Origin: Kosakonia quasisacchari
GTDB taxonomy: Bacteria; Pseudomonadota; Gammaproteobacteria; Enterobacterales; Enterobacteriaceae
Direction: 5' to 3'
Length of the DNA: 64,000 nt
Assembly: GCF_004331415.1 (NCBI RefSeq)
Contig: NZ_SJOP01000013.1
Coordinates: 1 to 64,000 of the forward strand
The position numbers were made by a program, and so were the translations under genes. Below the pieces are notes generated by a model that saw only the letters and a list, made by a program, of their open reading frames with translations, searched no databases and was not told the origin of the DNA. Position 1 is the first letter of the stretch; each line of letters starts with the position of its first letter. Shown piece by piece: positions 10,439 through 18,847 of this stretch.

Positions 10439-11764
10439 TTAAACGCGGGAGCCCCACAGATCATATTCGTCGGCGTTTTCCACTTTCACGCGGATAATGT
10501 CGCCCGGTTTAACGCCGGTTTCGCCGTTCAGGTACACCGCGCCATCGATTTCCGGAGCGTCTGCCATGCTGCGGCCAATCGCGCCTTCTTCGTCCACTTC
10601 ATCGATGATCACCAGAATTTCGCGGCCGATTTTTTCCTGCAAGCGCTCAGCGGAGATCTGCTGTTGCAGTTGCATAAAGCGGTTCCAGCGCTCCTCTTTC
10701 ACCTCTTCCGGCACCTGATCTGCCAGTTCGTTGGCGGTTGCGCCTTCTACCGGGCTGTATTTAAAGCAGCCGACGCGATCCAGGCGCGCTTCTTTGAGGA
10801 AATCGAGCAACATCTGGAAATCTTCTTCCGTTTCGCCAGGGAAACCGACGATAAAGGTGGATCGCAGGGTCAGTTCCGGGCAGATTTCACGCCACTGTTT
10901 AATGCGCGCCAGTTGCCTGTCGACCGCGCCGGGGCGCTTCATCAGCTTGAGAATGCGCGGGCTGGCGTGTTGCAGCGGGATATCCAGATACGGCAGGATT
11001 TTGCCTTCCGCCATCAGCGGAATGACGTCATCAACGTGCGGGTACGGGTAAACGTAGTGCAGACGTGTCCAGACGCCGAGTTTCGCCAGTTGCTCGCACA
11101 GGCCAACCATGCTGGTTTTCACCGGCTCGCCGTTGTGAAAGCCCATGCGATGTTTTACGTCCACGCCGTAGGCGGAGGTGTCCTGCGAGATCACCAGCAG
11201 CTCTTTCACGCCCGCATCGACCAGACGCTTGGCTTCGGCTAGCACGTCGCCAATCGGGCGGCTCGCCAGATCGCCACGCATCGACGGGATAATACAGAAC
11301 GTGCAGCGATGGTTACAGCCTTCGGAAATTTTCAGATAAGCGTAGTGGCGCGGCGTCAGTTTTACGCCCTGTGCCGGCACCAGGCTCAGGAACGGGTTGT
11401 GCTGCGGTTTCGGCACATAGTGGTGAACATGTTCCAGCACCTGCTCATAGCTGTGCGGCCCGGTTATCTCCAGCACTTTCGGGTGCACTTCGCGGATTTG
11501 ATCCTCTTTCGCGCCCAGGCAGCCGGTCACAATGACTTTGCCGTTTTCATTCAGCGCTTCGCCGATGGCTTCCAGCGACTCTTGCACCGCGCTGTCGATA
11601 AAGCCGCAGGTGTTGACGATAACCATATCGGCGTTGTCATAGCTTGGCACCACGTCATAGCCTTCGGTGCGCAGCTCGGTGAGAATACGTTCGGAATCCA
11701 CCAGGTTTTTCGGGCAGCCAAGAGAGACAAAGCCGATTTTCGGCTGCAGGTTTACATTGCTCAT
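10439..11764 (-). CDS. rimO: Ribosomal protein uS12 methylthiotransferase RimO
   Basis: RimO is a radical-SAM enzyme that adds a methylthio group to Asp89 of ribosomal protein S12. It has 441 residues, exactly the E. coli length. The radical-SAM CxxxCxxC is C150-C154-C157, the auxiliary cluster cysteines of the UPF0004 domain are C17, C53 and C82, and a C-terminal TRAM domain follows. It is a single gene, convergent with gsiD. Confidence 0.98.
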   Translation of the reverse strand: MSNVNLQPKIGFVSLGCPKNLVDSERILTELRTEGYDVVPSYDNADMVIVNTCGFIDSAVQESLEAIGEALNENGKVIVTGCLGAKEDQIREVHPKVLEITGPHSYEQVLEHVHHYVPKPQHNPFLSLVPAQGVKLTPRHYAYLKISEGCNHRCTFCIIPSMRGDLASRPIGDVLAEAKRLVDAGVKELLVISQDTSAYGVDVKHRMGFHNGEPVKTSMVGLCEQLAKLGVWTRLHYVYPYPHVDDVIPLMAEGKILPYLDIPLQHASPRILKLMKRPGAVDRQLARIKQWREICPELTLRSTFIVGFPGETEEDFQMLLDFLKEARLDRVGCFKYSPVEGATANELADQVPEEVKEERWNRFMQLQQQISAERLQEKIGREILVIIDEVDEEGAIGRSMADAPEIDGAVYLNGETGVKPGDIIRVKVENADEYDLWGSRV

Positions 11765-12007
11765 AGTTCAAAAATTAATCAGTTATAGGATCTTAGGGCA
11801 GGGATTGTACAGGGCTCTCGCCTGGATTTATAGGGTAATTAAGGGGGAGCGCAGGGAATTATGAACAGCAACCGTCGGCTTTTGGCGGGAAAGGTGTCGC
11901 TGACGCGGTAATGCGGAGTGAAGCCGCATCAACGGCTCCTGGGTTGACAGCCTGCTGCGTTGATGGTTGTATTACACAACTATCTATTTCCCCCGTGAGG
12001 CAACAAC

Positions 12008-12967
12008 GTGGCCGTCGACCAACTGATCAACGATATCCGGGCAGCATCAAGGCGGATGGTGCGTGAGCTGGGCTTCATGAACAGCACTCTTGCGGCGACA
12101 GATTATTCCCCTTCCGCCGTGCATACGCTGCTGGAAGTGGAAAAGCAGGGGGCGATGACGGCCGCGCAACTGGTGCAGATCCTGGGGCTGGAGAAATCAA
12201 GCGTCAGCCGTATGCTGAGCCGGCTTATCGCTGCCGGTGAATTACAGGACGTTCCCTCGGCTGAGGATGCCCGCTATAAAACGTTGCAGTTGACCGCGCA
12301 GGGCAAAGAGAGCGTCGCGCGCATTAATAGCTACGGCGCAATGCGTGTGCGTGAAGCGCTGCAACATCTTAATTCTGCCGAGAGGGAGACGGTTGCTCGT
12401 GGTTTGTCGGCCTATGCCGCCGCACTTGAAGCCTGCCGCCAGGGCGCGCCGCTTCCTGCCCATGAAAAACCGGAAATCGTTACCGGTTACCAGCCGGGAA
12501 TGATTGGCCGCATCAGCGAAATGCACGCCAGCTACTATTCGCAACATTATGGTTTTGGCTATTTTTTTGAAAGCAAAGTGGCCGCTGGCCTGGCCGAATT
12601 TACCGGGCGTCTGGAGAATGCGCGTAATCACATCTGGCTCGCGGTGTCTCAGGGCAAAATCGTCGGTTCGGTTGCCATCGACGGAGAGGATTTAGGTAAT
12701 AACGAGGCGCATCTGCGCTGGTTCATTCTTGCTGATGAATGCCGTGGTACCGGCGTGGGGCGACAATTGCTCGCCAAAGCGATGCAGTTTTGCGATGAAC
12801 AGCAGTTTTCCGCCGTGCAGCTCTGGACATTCAGCGGGCTGGACGCCGCGCGCGCACTTTACGAATCTTTCGGCTTCACCCTAAGCAAAGAGTGGCTGGG
12901 CGAACAGTGGGGAAGCGCGATGCTGGAACAGCAATTTACTCGTAGCAGGGAAATAGCGCAGCGTTAA
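12008..12967 (+). CDS. MarR-family regulator fused to a GNAT acetyltransferase
   Basis: The 319-residue protein has a MarR-type winged helix in its first half (recognition region at residues 50-90, LGLEKSSVSRMLSRL...DARYKTLQLT). A GNAT acetyltransferase domain follows from about 160, with acetyl-CoA loop RGTGVG at 246-251. Such fusions are a known architecture; which gene or small molecule it acts on cannot be read here. The start is a GTG preceded by GTGAGG. It stands alone between rimO and the protease/lipoprotein pair and is not part of the E. coli gene order. Confidence 0.85.
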   Translation: MAVDQLINDIRAASRRMVRELGFMNSTLAATDYSPSAVHTLLEVEKQGAMTAAQLVQILGLEKSSVSRMLSRLIAAGELQDVPSAEDARYKTLQLTAQGKESVARINSYGAMRVREALQHLNSAERETVARGLSAYAAALEACRQGAPLPAHEKPEIVTGYQPGMIGRISEMHASYYSQHYGFGYFFESKVAAGLAEFTGRLENARNHIWLAVSQGKIVGSVAIDGEDLGNNEAHLRWFILADECRGTGVGRQLLAKAMQFCDEQQFSAVQLWTFSGLDAARALYESFGFTLSKEWLGEQWGSAMLEQQFTRSREIAQR

Positions 12968-13053
12968 ATGCGTTGCGCTATTGGCGGTTAGCGGCAGATC
13001 TTACCGCCTTTTATGTTCAGAGAAGGCTGGCTTTTAATCGCTATGCGTGGCCT

Positions 13054-13914
13054 TTATTTTCCCGTTTTTTCGGCGATCTTTTTATCAATATAGGTTTTAA
13101 GGATCTGCTGCTGCGCCGCAACGACATCACTTGATGACACCGCCTGCAACAGTCCGGCGAGCGTTTCATTGTCTGGCCCTTCCGTTACCGTAATTTTCAG
13201 GGTATACGGCGTCACTTTTGCCAGCTCAATGGTCTTGCCGTGCGTAATTACTGCTTTTTGATTGTAATAACGCCCGACATATAATTTATCAAACTCGATC
13301 GTGGCATCATTACCGCCAAAATCTATCGCCACGGTTAACCCATGGTGATTATTAATGCCGTATGGCCGCAGTTGTTTGGGGTAAAAAAGAGAATACGGAA
13401 CAAACGATAATCGCTCTTCGCTACGCTGTATTTTAATTTGCATGGCAAAACCGAGATCGCTGGTTAATTGCCCGGCCAGAAGTTTGTTATTGTAATATTG
13501 ATAGGGTAATCCGGGGGTCGCCAGATTATTTTTCCCCGTGCCGCCAAACTCACCATAAACCAGCGTTAAACATTGCGCGTTGGAAATTAGCGTGGTTTCA
13601 TTCGGATAAATATAGGCATTTAACGGATAGGGCTTCGCCATATTGCTGCCAACTTTTGATATTAGCGCAAATCCATATTTAAGGGTTTCACTGAGGATCG
13701 GTGTTGCCACCGCTAATAATAGCGCGGCGGCTTCATTGGAGCCTCTGTCCTCATTTGTTGCAGCAGGGCAGGGTTCTGCGGATATAAACGCACGCATTTC
13801 TTCAATTCCGCCCTCTTTTATTGTCTGTGGGTTATAACTGACGTTGTTTGCATGCTCACCTGCACACCCTGTCAGGAGTGCACTGATAAACAGAAGTGTT
13901 CTTTTCCCGGGCAT
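13054..13914 (-). CDS. Hypothetical lipoprotein
   Basis: The 286-residue protein begins with a short signal and lipobox (LLTG then Cys17), so it is a predicted lipid-anchored envelope protein. I recognise no family in the rest. Asn follows a few residues after Cys, and no Asp is seen at +2, so outer-membrane sorting is likely. It starts 11 bases after the stop of the secreted protease gene, which places the two in one operon and suggests a joint function. The base composition is AT-richer than the backbone, fitting acquired DNA. Confidence 0.75.
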   Translation of the reverse strand: MPGKRTLLFISALLTGCAGEHANNVSYNPQTIKEGGIEEMRAFISAEPCPAATNEDRGSNEAAALLLAVATPILSETLKYGFALISKVGSNMAKPYPLNAYIYPNETTLISNAQCLTLVYGEFGGTGKNNLATPGLPYQYYNNKLLAGQLTSDLGFAMQIKIQRSEERLSFVPYSLFYPKQLRPYGINNHHGLTVAIDFGGNDATIEFDKLYVGRYYNQKAVITHGKTIELAKVTPYTLKITVTEGPDNETLAGLLQAVSSSDVVAAQQQILKTYIDKKIAEKTGK

Positions 13915-13925
13915 ATGGTTACCTC

Positions 13926-14960
13926 TTAAAAAGGCAGTTTTGATTTCGGTACACCGTAATTAGCCAGTAATTTTTCGGTGTCTAATTGGCACATCTTTTT
14001 ACTGAGAGTTTGTTCCGATGATATATGTATACCACTTATTACAACGCTATTTTCTTTTTTGCTTTTAGTCATATTAACGATTGGCGCACCGGAAAAGCCC
14101 TGCAGCACCGTACACAGATGAATAAGACAGTTATTGTTGATATAAACCACTTTGCAGCTTTTATTTTGTTGGTTATCGGTTGCCGCCATAATAGAAGTTG
14201 GATAACTTTTTGGGATAGTTTCAAGGGAGGAAATAGCAACGCCTGGGATCCATAAATCGTCATTGACATCAGCTTGTTGCCACTGAATAGGGGGTAATGC
14301 AATGTTAATTTTATCAATGGTTAATGCAGCATAGTCGCAATAACTGCCCTCAGTTTGAAAACACACTTTGCCATTTTGTTTGCTGACTTTTCTCGATTCG
14401 CCGTTGCTAAAATAAGCCGTGTCGACATTACAATGCGCTGCTGTTACCACGGTGGTGTTATTAATTAAAAAACCTGTGCACACTTCTAATGGCGACCGTA
14501 AGTAAACGATTGAGGGAATAAATTTATCCGCAGACGTGAATGTCCCGAAATTATTCTTTTCCAGCTTTTTTTGACAACGGTTAATGACAGATTGCGCCGA
14601 TTTTTTATCGCCATAGCCACGATAATATTCAACCGTAGCTGAATTACAGACTGGCGTATTTTCAGCAATGCTGCCTGGCGGTAAATTCAATTTCTCCATT
14701 ACGTTTTTATTATCTTCATTACGCGTAGGGTATTGGTTAATACCTTCCTGCTGCATGTTGCGGATGGCCAGATTGAAGATAGTTGATTCATATTCAGCTG
14801 ATTTTATTCTCGTTTCAAACGGATGTTTTTTGAGTAAATCATCCGTCTGGTGTGACTCAATATCTAACCTATCATTGCTGAGGGTGCTGGTTTCTCGAGC
14901 ATCCACACGATTGATTATGCTACATAAAATGAGCAACAGAAGCGGGAGAATCGCTCGCAT
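13926..14960 (-). CDS. Secreted trypsin-like (V8/S1-type) serine protease
   Basis: The 344-residue protein has a signal peptide (about residues 1-21) and a roughly 120-residue N-terminal extension. A chymotrypsin-fold domain follows with His176 in VVTAAHC, a likely Asp209 in CDYAALTID, and Ser290 in QGFSGAPIV, so the catalytic triad looks intact. Eleven cysteines suggest periplasmic or extracellular disulfides. It is the first gene of a two-gene unit with the lipoprotein downstream. The substrate is unknown. The gene is AT-rich relative to its neighbours and absent from the E. coli order. Confidence 0.8.
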   Translation of the reverse strand: MRAILPLLLLILCSIINRVDARETSTLSNDRLDIESHQTDDLLKKHPFETRIKSAEYESTIFNLAIRNMQQEGINQYPTRNEDNKNVMEKLNLPPGSIAENTPVCNSATVEYYRGYGDKKSAQSVINRCQKKLEKNNFGTFTSADKFIPSIVYLRSPLEVCTGFLINNTTVVTAAHCNVDTAYFSNGESRKVSKQNGKVCFQTEGSYCDYAALTIDKINIALPPIQWQQADVNDDLWIPGVAISSLETIPKSYPTSIMAATDNQQNKSCKVVYINNNCLIHLCTVLQGFSGAPIVNMTKSKKENSVVISGIHISSEQTLSKKMCQLDTEKLLANYGVPKSKLPF

Positions 14961-15110
14961 GGTAACGGTCCAGAATGTAGGGGTATTGCTGAATTATTAG
15001 ACGCAGCGGCGCAAAGTTTTCTCATACGAAAGTATGATTTTTGTTTCCGGGTAAGAAGCCAGTTGCCGTTATCAGGCGAAGCTGCAGTAAAGGCCATTTT
15101 GGTTGCAATC

Positions 15111-15129
15111 AATAATGATTCGCATTAAC
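15111..15129 (+). promoter_or_regulatory. Probable Fur box
   Basis: AATAATGATTCGCATTAAC matches 14 of 19 positions of the consensus GATAATGATAATCATTATC. It lies 36 bases upstream of the start of the IroE-like esterase gene, where Fur would block the promoter. This predicts iron-starvation induction of that gene. Confidence 0.7.
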
Positions 15130-15164
15130 TTTACTGCTGTTTGTTTCTGCGCCAGGGAAGGATA

Positions 15165-16145
15165 ATGTTCACGCGTTCAGTTGAAAATAACTATATATTC
15201 ATGCAGTTAAACTCGTTTAATGCAGGCGGTTTAGTTAACTCTTGTGTTACCCATATCGCTGTGATTCGCCGCCTGGCGGCTTTTTTGCTGCTGCTCTGCA
15301 CGGCAAACAGTTATGCCCGCCCGGACATGGCACCTTTAGGGCCGAATATCGCCGACAAAGGCTCCGCGTTTTACCATTTCACCGTCAGTACCTTTGATTC
15401 CGCAGATGGCAAACGCCACTACAAAGTCTGGACCGCCATCCCGAATAAAAAACCGCCCGCTAGCGGCTACCCGGTGCTCTATCTGCTGGACGGCAACGCG
15501 GTGATGGACCGGTTATCTGATGATCTGTTGCAAAAACTGTCGCAGCGCGATCCGCCCGTGCTGGTGGCGATTGGCTATCAGACCGATCTGCCGTTTGACC
15601 TAACCGCCCGAGCGTATGATTACACGCCTGCAACGCAAAGTAGCCCGCAGAATTTGCGCGGCAGGGCCGGTGGCGGTAGTGCTGTTTTCCGCGCGTTGCT
15701 GGAGCACACCATTGCGCCGCAGGCTGAAAAAAATCTCAATATTGACCCACAAAAACGGGCGCTGTGGGGGCACTCTTACGGCGGATTATTTGTGCTGGAG
15801 AGCTTTTTATCGTCCGACTTCTTTCACACATTCTACTCAGCCGTTCCTTCGCTGGATCGTAATAACACCACGCTGCTCAACGCTCTTGAACATACCAACA
15901 AAGCGCAGGGCAGCCAGAAATCTGTGTGGTTTATGGAAGGCGATGGTGACAGAAAATCCCGTGACGAAAACGCCACGTCGGACGTGTTAAATGTGGCAAG
16001 CCAGACGGCTTCACACCTGCGCAGTGCGGGAATACCGGTAACGTATCGGCTTTATCCCGGCCTGACGCATGGCGCGATGTTTACCGCGTCGATGCATACG
16101 GCGCTGTTGCACGTTTCCGGCGAGACACTTGCCGAAGCACAGTAA
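15165..16145 (+). CDS. IroE-like periplasmic siderophore (enterobactin/salmochelin) esterase
   Basis: The protein closely resembles IroE: RPDM.PLGPNIAD.GS.FYHFTV near the N-terminus, a GHSYGG nucleophile elbow (Ser204) and LTHGAMF (His302). These are the Ser/His dyad residues of the IroE trilactone hydrolase, which linearises (glucosylated) enterobactin in the periplasm. I chose the ATG at 15165 because GGGAAGG precedes it. This leaves an unusually long segment before the hydrophobic signal (RRLAAFLLLLCTANSYA), so an internal start, for example the ATG at 15201, is possible. No iroBCDN or ent genes are in the window. The Fur box upstream supports an iron role. Confidence 0.85.
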   Translation: MFTRSVENNYIFMQLNSFNAGGLVNSCVTHIAVIRRLAAFLLLLCTANSYARPDMAPLGPNIADKGSAFYHFTVSTFDSADGKRHYKVWTAIPNKKPPASGYPVLYLLDGNAVMDRLSDDLLQKLSQRDPPVLVAIGYQTDLPFDLTARAYDYTPATQSSPQNLRGRAGGGSAVFRALLEHTIAPQAEKNLNIDPQKRALWGHSYGGLFVLESFLSSDFFHTFYSAVPSLDRNNTTLLNALEHTNKAQGSQKSVWFMEGDGDRKSRDENATSDVLNVASQTASHLRSAGIPVTYRLYPGLTHGAMFTASMHTALLHVSGETLAEAQ

Positions 16146-16149
16146 AAGA

Positions 16150-16168
16150 GGCCGCACATGCGGCTTTC
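16150..16168 (+). terminator. Terminator after the IroE-like gene
   Basis: A hairpin GCCGC-ACAT-GCGGC followed by TTTCT begins four bases after the stop codon, between two convergent genes. Confidence 0.6.
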
Positions 16169-16174
16169 TGCTAC

Positions 16175-16432
16175 TCAGCTCAACGCAGAAATTGCGCAGA
16201 AAATGGTGGCGGGGATGCACCAGTCTTTGGTGAACTCTTCAAGGGCTTCAGTATTTTCTTTGAAATGCGCCAGCATGATATCGATTGCCTGCGCTTCGTC
16301 TTCCGCTTTGGTTTCAAACGGCATTTTGCGAAAGCCTTCAGCTTTAAGCTGGCGCACTTCCTCGGCCGACAAGGCTTTTTTCTCATAGACATTCACGGCA
16401 ATGTCACTGGAGTAGAACACATAGGTTTTCAT
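16175..16432 (-). CDS. Small uncharacterised protein (85 aa)
   Basis: The start at MKTYVFYSSD is supported by AAGGAAG nine bases upstream; a longer reading with 29 extra residues is unlikely. The protein is acidic and lysine-rich, has no signal peptide or membrane span, and looks like a mixed alpha/beta cytosolic protein (KTYVFYSSDIAVNV, then helices). I do not recognise its function. It is convergent with the esterase gene. Confidence 0.65.
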   Translation of the reverse strand: MKTYVFYSSDIAVNVYEKKALSAEEVRQLKAEGFRKMPFETKAEDEAQAIDIMLAHFKENTEALEEFTKDWCIPATIFCAISALS

Positions 16433-16639
16433 GGCATCTTCCTTGTAAATGAAGCGCTTGGGGGTAGTTGTATTATCGGCACCGGGCAACGTTCGTTTAC
16501 CCCTTCGCGAGTAAATCATTACTATGCGCTTCGCTTACCCGGTAAAAAAGCCCCAGGTTTTCGTCTTTTCTCGTGCTCACTGGTGCGCAAAATTCGTGCT
16601 AATTTGAACGTTTTCCCCACGTGATAAAGGGCAGGCGTT

Positions 16640-17110
16640 ATGGCAGGTTTCGAGGTTCAGGAATGGCGCAAAGAGGATTATCTGATAACAACCGACGCCG
16701 AAAAGCAGGATATTGCAGCGATTCACCGTTACCTGACGCGCTCCACATGGGCGGCGGGCATTGACCGAGAAACGGTGGCGATCTCCGTGCAAAATAGCCT
16801 TAATTTCGGTCTTTTTCACCAAGATGCACAAATAGGGTTTGCCCGATTTGTGACCGATTACGCCACTTTTGCCTACTTGTGCGATGTCTATGTGCTGGAA
16901 ACGTATCAGGGGCAAAAACTGGGGAAATGGCTCATCGCCTGCTGCCATGCGCATCCGCTTTTTGAAAAATTGCGCCGGATTGTCCTTTTTACCTCCACCG
17001 CCCCCTGGCTGTACGCGCAAGCCGGTTATGTGCCTATCAATCGGCCCGATTATACGTGGACGATTGCCCGACCGGATATTTACAAACAGGCCGAACGGCC
17101 TGAAAAGTAG
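16640..17110 (+). CDS. GNAT-family N-acetyltransferase
   Basis: The 156-residue protein has GNAT features: a strand with LCDVYVLETYQGQKLGKWLI at residues 80-99, which is the acetyl-CoA-binding segment (Q-G-Q-K-L-G instead of R-G-x-G-x-G), and the C-terminal APWLYAQAGYVP motif common in the family. The substrate is unknown. The gene is monocistronic with about 120 bases on its 3' side before the small membrane-protein gene. Confidence 0.8.
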   Translation: MAGFEVQEWRKEDYLITTDAEKQDIAAIHRYLTRSTWAAGIDRETVAISVQNSLNFGLFHQDAQIGFARFVTDYATFAYLCDVYVLETYQGQKLGKWLIACCHAHPLFEKLRRIVLFTSTAPWLYAQAGYVPINRPDYTWTIARPDIYKQAERPEK

Positions 17111-17217
17111 TTCGCCAGCATGATTGCGGCGAAAAATGGCCAGAACGCGTATTCATTGAAATGCGCCCCACGCGCTGGTAAAACGTCCGGTTTATCAACA
17201 CCGGAAAGGGAAAAACG

Positions 17218-17487
17218 ATGCGGGCGGCAATCATAAAGGTGCTGGCGGGGCTATTGTATGTGGTGCTCGCCTTTTTCATTTGCGCTGTCATCAAGCCGAT
17301 TAACTGGTTCTGGCAATGGTCATCGAACTGGCTGTTTGATCTGCTCTGGCGGCACCAACTTATTACCGATACCTATGAATGGGGCATGGATCCGCCGAGC
17401 ACCATTATGCTGGTGGTAATTGTGCTGGTTATCGCCTGGCTTTTAGCCCGCGGCGTCAAGGTGCTGCGGGCTAAAATCGGGCGCTGA
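17218..17487 (+). CDS. Small inner-membrane protein (89 aa)
   Basis: Two hydrophobic helices (about residues 6-25 and 60-79) flank a tryptophan-rich linker (NWFWQWSSNWLFDLLW), giving a hairpin membrane topology. GGAAAGGGAAA precedes the ATG. It is convergent with the SH3 gene and its function is not recognised. Confidence 0.65.
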   Translation: MRAAIIKVLAGLLYVVLAFFICAVIKPINWFWQWSSNWLFDLLWRHQLITDTYEWGMDPPSTIMLVVIVLVIAWLLARGVKVLRAKIGR

Positions 17488-17495
17488 TTGCTCGC

Positions 17496-17858
17496 TTATA
17501 GCAGGGTTGCGCACTCCTGCGGCAGCCAACCCCTTTCCCCATCCGCTTTCTGCGCGTAGTACCAACCATTGAGAGCGTTGAGGATCGTAAGCGTTTCTCC
17601 GGTGCGCACTGTCAACTCATGCGCGCAGTAATCTTCCCGGCAAAGCCCTTCATGGCTGCTGAGCGCCGAGAAAAGCTGCTGTGGCGCCCAACCGCTTTTC
17701 CCCGACGCTAACGTCACCCACACCCAACCGCGCCACTGCAAATCGCAATGGCTTATCAGTACGCGCTCGCCTTTGCTCACCGCAATCGGGTCGGGATACG
17801 CTGACGTGTAATCGTGGGTGACGCTCGCCGGAGATAGCACCGCTTTACACCATGCCAT
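17496..17858 (-). CDS. SH3-domain protein (two tandem variant SH3 units)
   Basis: The 120-residue protein contains two bacterial SH3-like repeats: the first around DYTSAYPDPIAVSKGERVLI...W.WV.L.SGKSGWAP, the second around VRTGETLTILNALNGWYYAQKADGERGWLP. There is no signal peptide. Its start overlaps the 3' end of the upstream glutathione-transferase-like gene by 14 bases, so translation is probably coupled. The ligand is unknown. Confidence 0.75.
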   Translation of the reverse strand: MAWCKAVLSPASVTHDYTSAYPDPIAVSKGERVLISHCDLQWRGWVWVTLASGKSGWAPQQLFSALSSHEGLCREDYCAHELTVRTGETLTILNALNGWYYAQKADGERGWLPQECATLL

Positions 17859-18468
17859 TATTGCCGTGGCGCAAAAACGCCGGACGCTGGTTTAATCGCG
17901 CAAACCACGCATCGATAGCGGGTACGTGCGGGTGTTCAAACGGCGTCATCTTCCAGCGGTTGACCGACAGCCCCAGCACCACATCCGCCAGCGTAAAGGT
18001 GTCGCCCGCAGCGAATGCCCCGGTGCGCTGCAACTGCTGTTCCAGAATGCCGATGCAGTGATTCCACTCTTTGATGCCTGCTTCGATGGCTTTCGGGTCG
18101 TTAAAGGCCGGGTTTTTGCGCGCCAGCGCAGGGAAAACATAGCGCCAGGCGTTGTTGAACTCGGTGGCTTGCCAGTCCATCCAGTGCTCAACGTTGGCAC
18201 AGGCTTGTGGCTCATTGGGGAGCAAATCCTCACGCCCGGCTTTACGCACCAAATAACGGCAAATCGAGTTGGACTCCCACAGTACAAAACCGTCGTCTAT
18301 CAGTACCGGCACCATCGCGTTGGGGTTCATGGCGCGGAATTCGTCCGTTTCCGTGGAGGCAAAACCGCTGCCGTAATCCTCCTGCACATAATCCAGCCCG
18401 GCTTCTTCGCAGGTCCAGAGCACTTTTCGCACATTGATCGACGTCGTTTTGCCAAGAATCTTAAGCAT
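17845..18468 (-). CDS. Glutathione S-transferase family protein
   Basis: The protein has a thioredoxin-like N-terminal domain (MLKILGKTTSINVRKVLWTCEE, NPNAMVPVLIDDGFVLWESNSICRYL with the cis-Pro and ES glutathione-binding residues). An all-helical C-terminal GST domain follows, with the conserved FTLADVVLG Asp. I start it at MLKILG because family members begin there (207 residues); an ATG five codons upstream is also open. The 3' end overlaps the SH3 gene. It lies divergent from the guanidine operon but shows no obvious link to it. Confidence 0.85.
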   Translation of the reverse strand: MLKILGKTTSINVRKVLWTCEEAGLDYVQEDYGSGFASTETDEFRAMNPNAMVPVLIDDGFVLWESNSICRYLVRKAGREDLLPNEPQACANVEHWMDWQATEFNNAWRYVFPALARKNPAFNDPKAIEAGIKEWNHCIGILEQQLQRTGAFAAGDTFTLADVVLGLSVNRWKMTPFEHPHVPAIDAWFARLNQRPAFLRHGNNGMV

Positions 18469-18545
18469 ATTGCAGGTGTCCATGTTTGTGATTAATCGTT
18501 TAAAAACAATACACCAGACAAATGCTTTCTGACCACTGGCCTGAG

Positions 18546-18562
18546 AGCACCAGCCTGGTGCA
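18546..18562 (+). promoter_or_regulatory. NtrC-binding site (enhancer)
   Basis: AGCACCAGCCTGGTGCA matches the NtrC consensus TGCACCA-N3-TGGTGCA at 13 of 14 defined positions. It is centred about 117 bases upstream of the start point expected from the sigma-54 promoter, the usual enhancer distance. This predicts induction of the guanidine operon under nitrogen limitation. Confidence 0.8.
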
Positions 18563-18643
18563 GCGCGTTGCAGTGGCTCACCAAAACAGGGAGTTCGCCG
18601 TGGCGCGTTTTGTTAACTCGCTGATTACAATTAAAAAACAATT

Positions 18644-18659
18644 TGGCACAGGCCTTGCA
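18644..18659 (+). promoter_or_regulatory. Sigma-54 promoter of the guanidine operon
   Basis: TGGCAC-N5-TTGCA is an exact -24/-12 element with the GG and GC doublets ten bases apart. Transcription would begin near 18671, some 30 bases before the guanidine-I aptamer, so the riboswitch sits in the leader of this transcript. Confidence 0.85.
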
Positions 18660-18698
18660 GAAGGGGAATCGCAGTGCAACACACAATTTGAAAAATAG

Positions 18699-18790
18699 CT
18701 GGCTAGGGTTCCGGTTCACTTATGTGAATGTCTGGTCCAAGAGCTGGCGACCTCTGCGAGGTTACACGGCGGGACAAAAACCCGGGAGAC
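18699..18790 (+). ncRNA. Guanidine-I riboswitch (ykkC-yxkD class), aptamer
   Basis: The segment carries the conserved blocks of this class in order: CTAGGGTTCCGG, then CTGGTCC-AGAGC-GGCGACC, then TACACGGCGGGACAAAA and CCCGGGAGA. Guanidine-I RNAs bind free guanidinium and usually turn on carboxylase or transporter genes. Here it precedes the importer and degradation genes by about 60 bases. The identification rests on these blocks and the fitting downstream genes. Confidence 0.92.
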
Positions 18791-18827
18791 AGCAGCACCA
18801 ATGGGTGTCGCGCTGCCCCCTAATTTT
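18784..18827 (+). terminator. Candidate expression platform (conditional terminator) of the guanidine-I riboswitch
   Basis: After the aptamer, GCAGC (18792-18796) can pair with GCTGC (18812-18816). The pairing extends to GGG (18784-18786) with CCC (18818-18820), and TAATTTT follows. The stem uses the 3' strand of the aptamer, so guanidine binding would prevent it. The stem is imperfect. Confidence 0.45.
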
Positions 18828-18847
18828 GTGCCAATCAGAGGTCAAGA

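Noticed and set aside
10436..11242. A 268-codon plus-strand frame opposite rimO
   Set aside because: It mirrors rimO codon use, is His/Phe/Arg-rich as antisense shadows are, and has no ribosome-binding site.
18568..18585. A possible second NtrC site (TGCAGTG...) after the first
   Set aside because: Only the left half shows a partial match and the right half does not fit the consensus.
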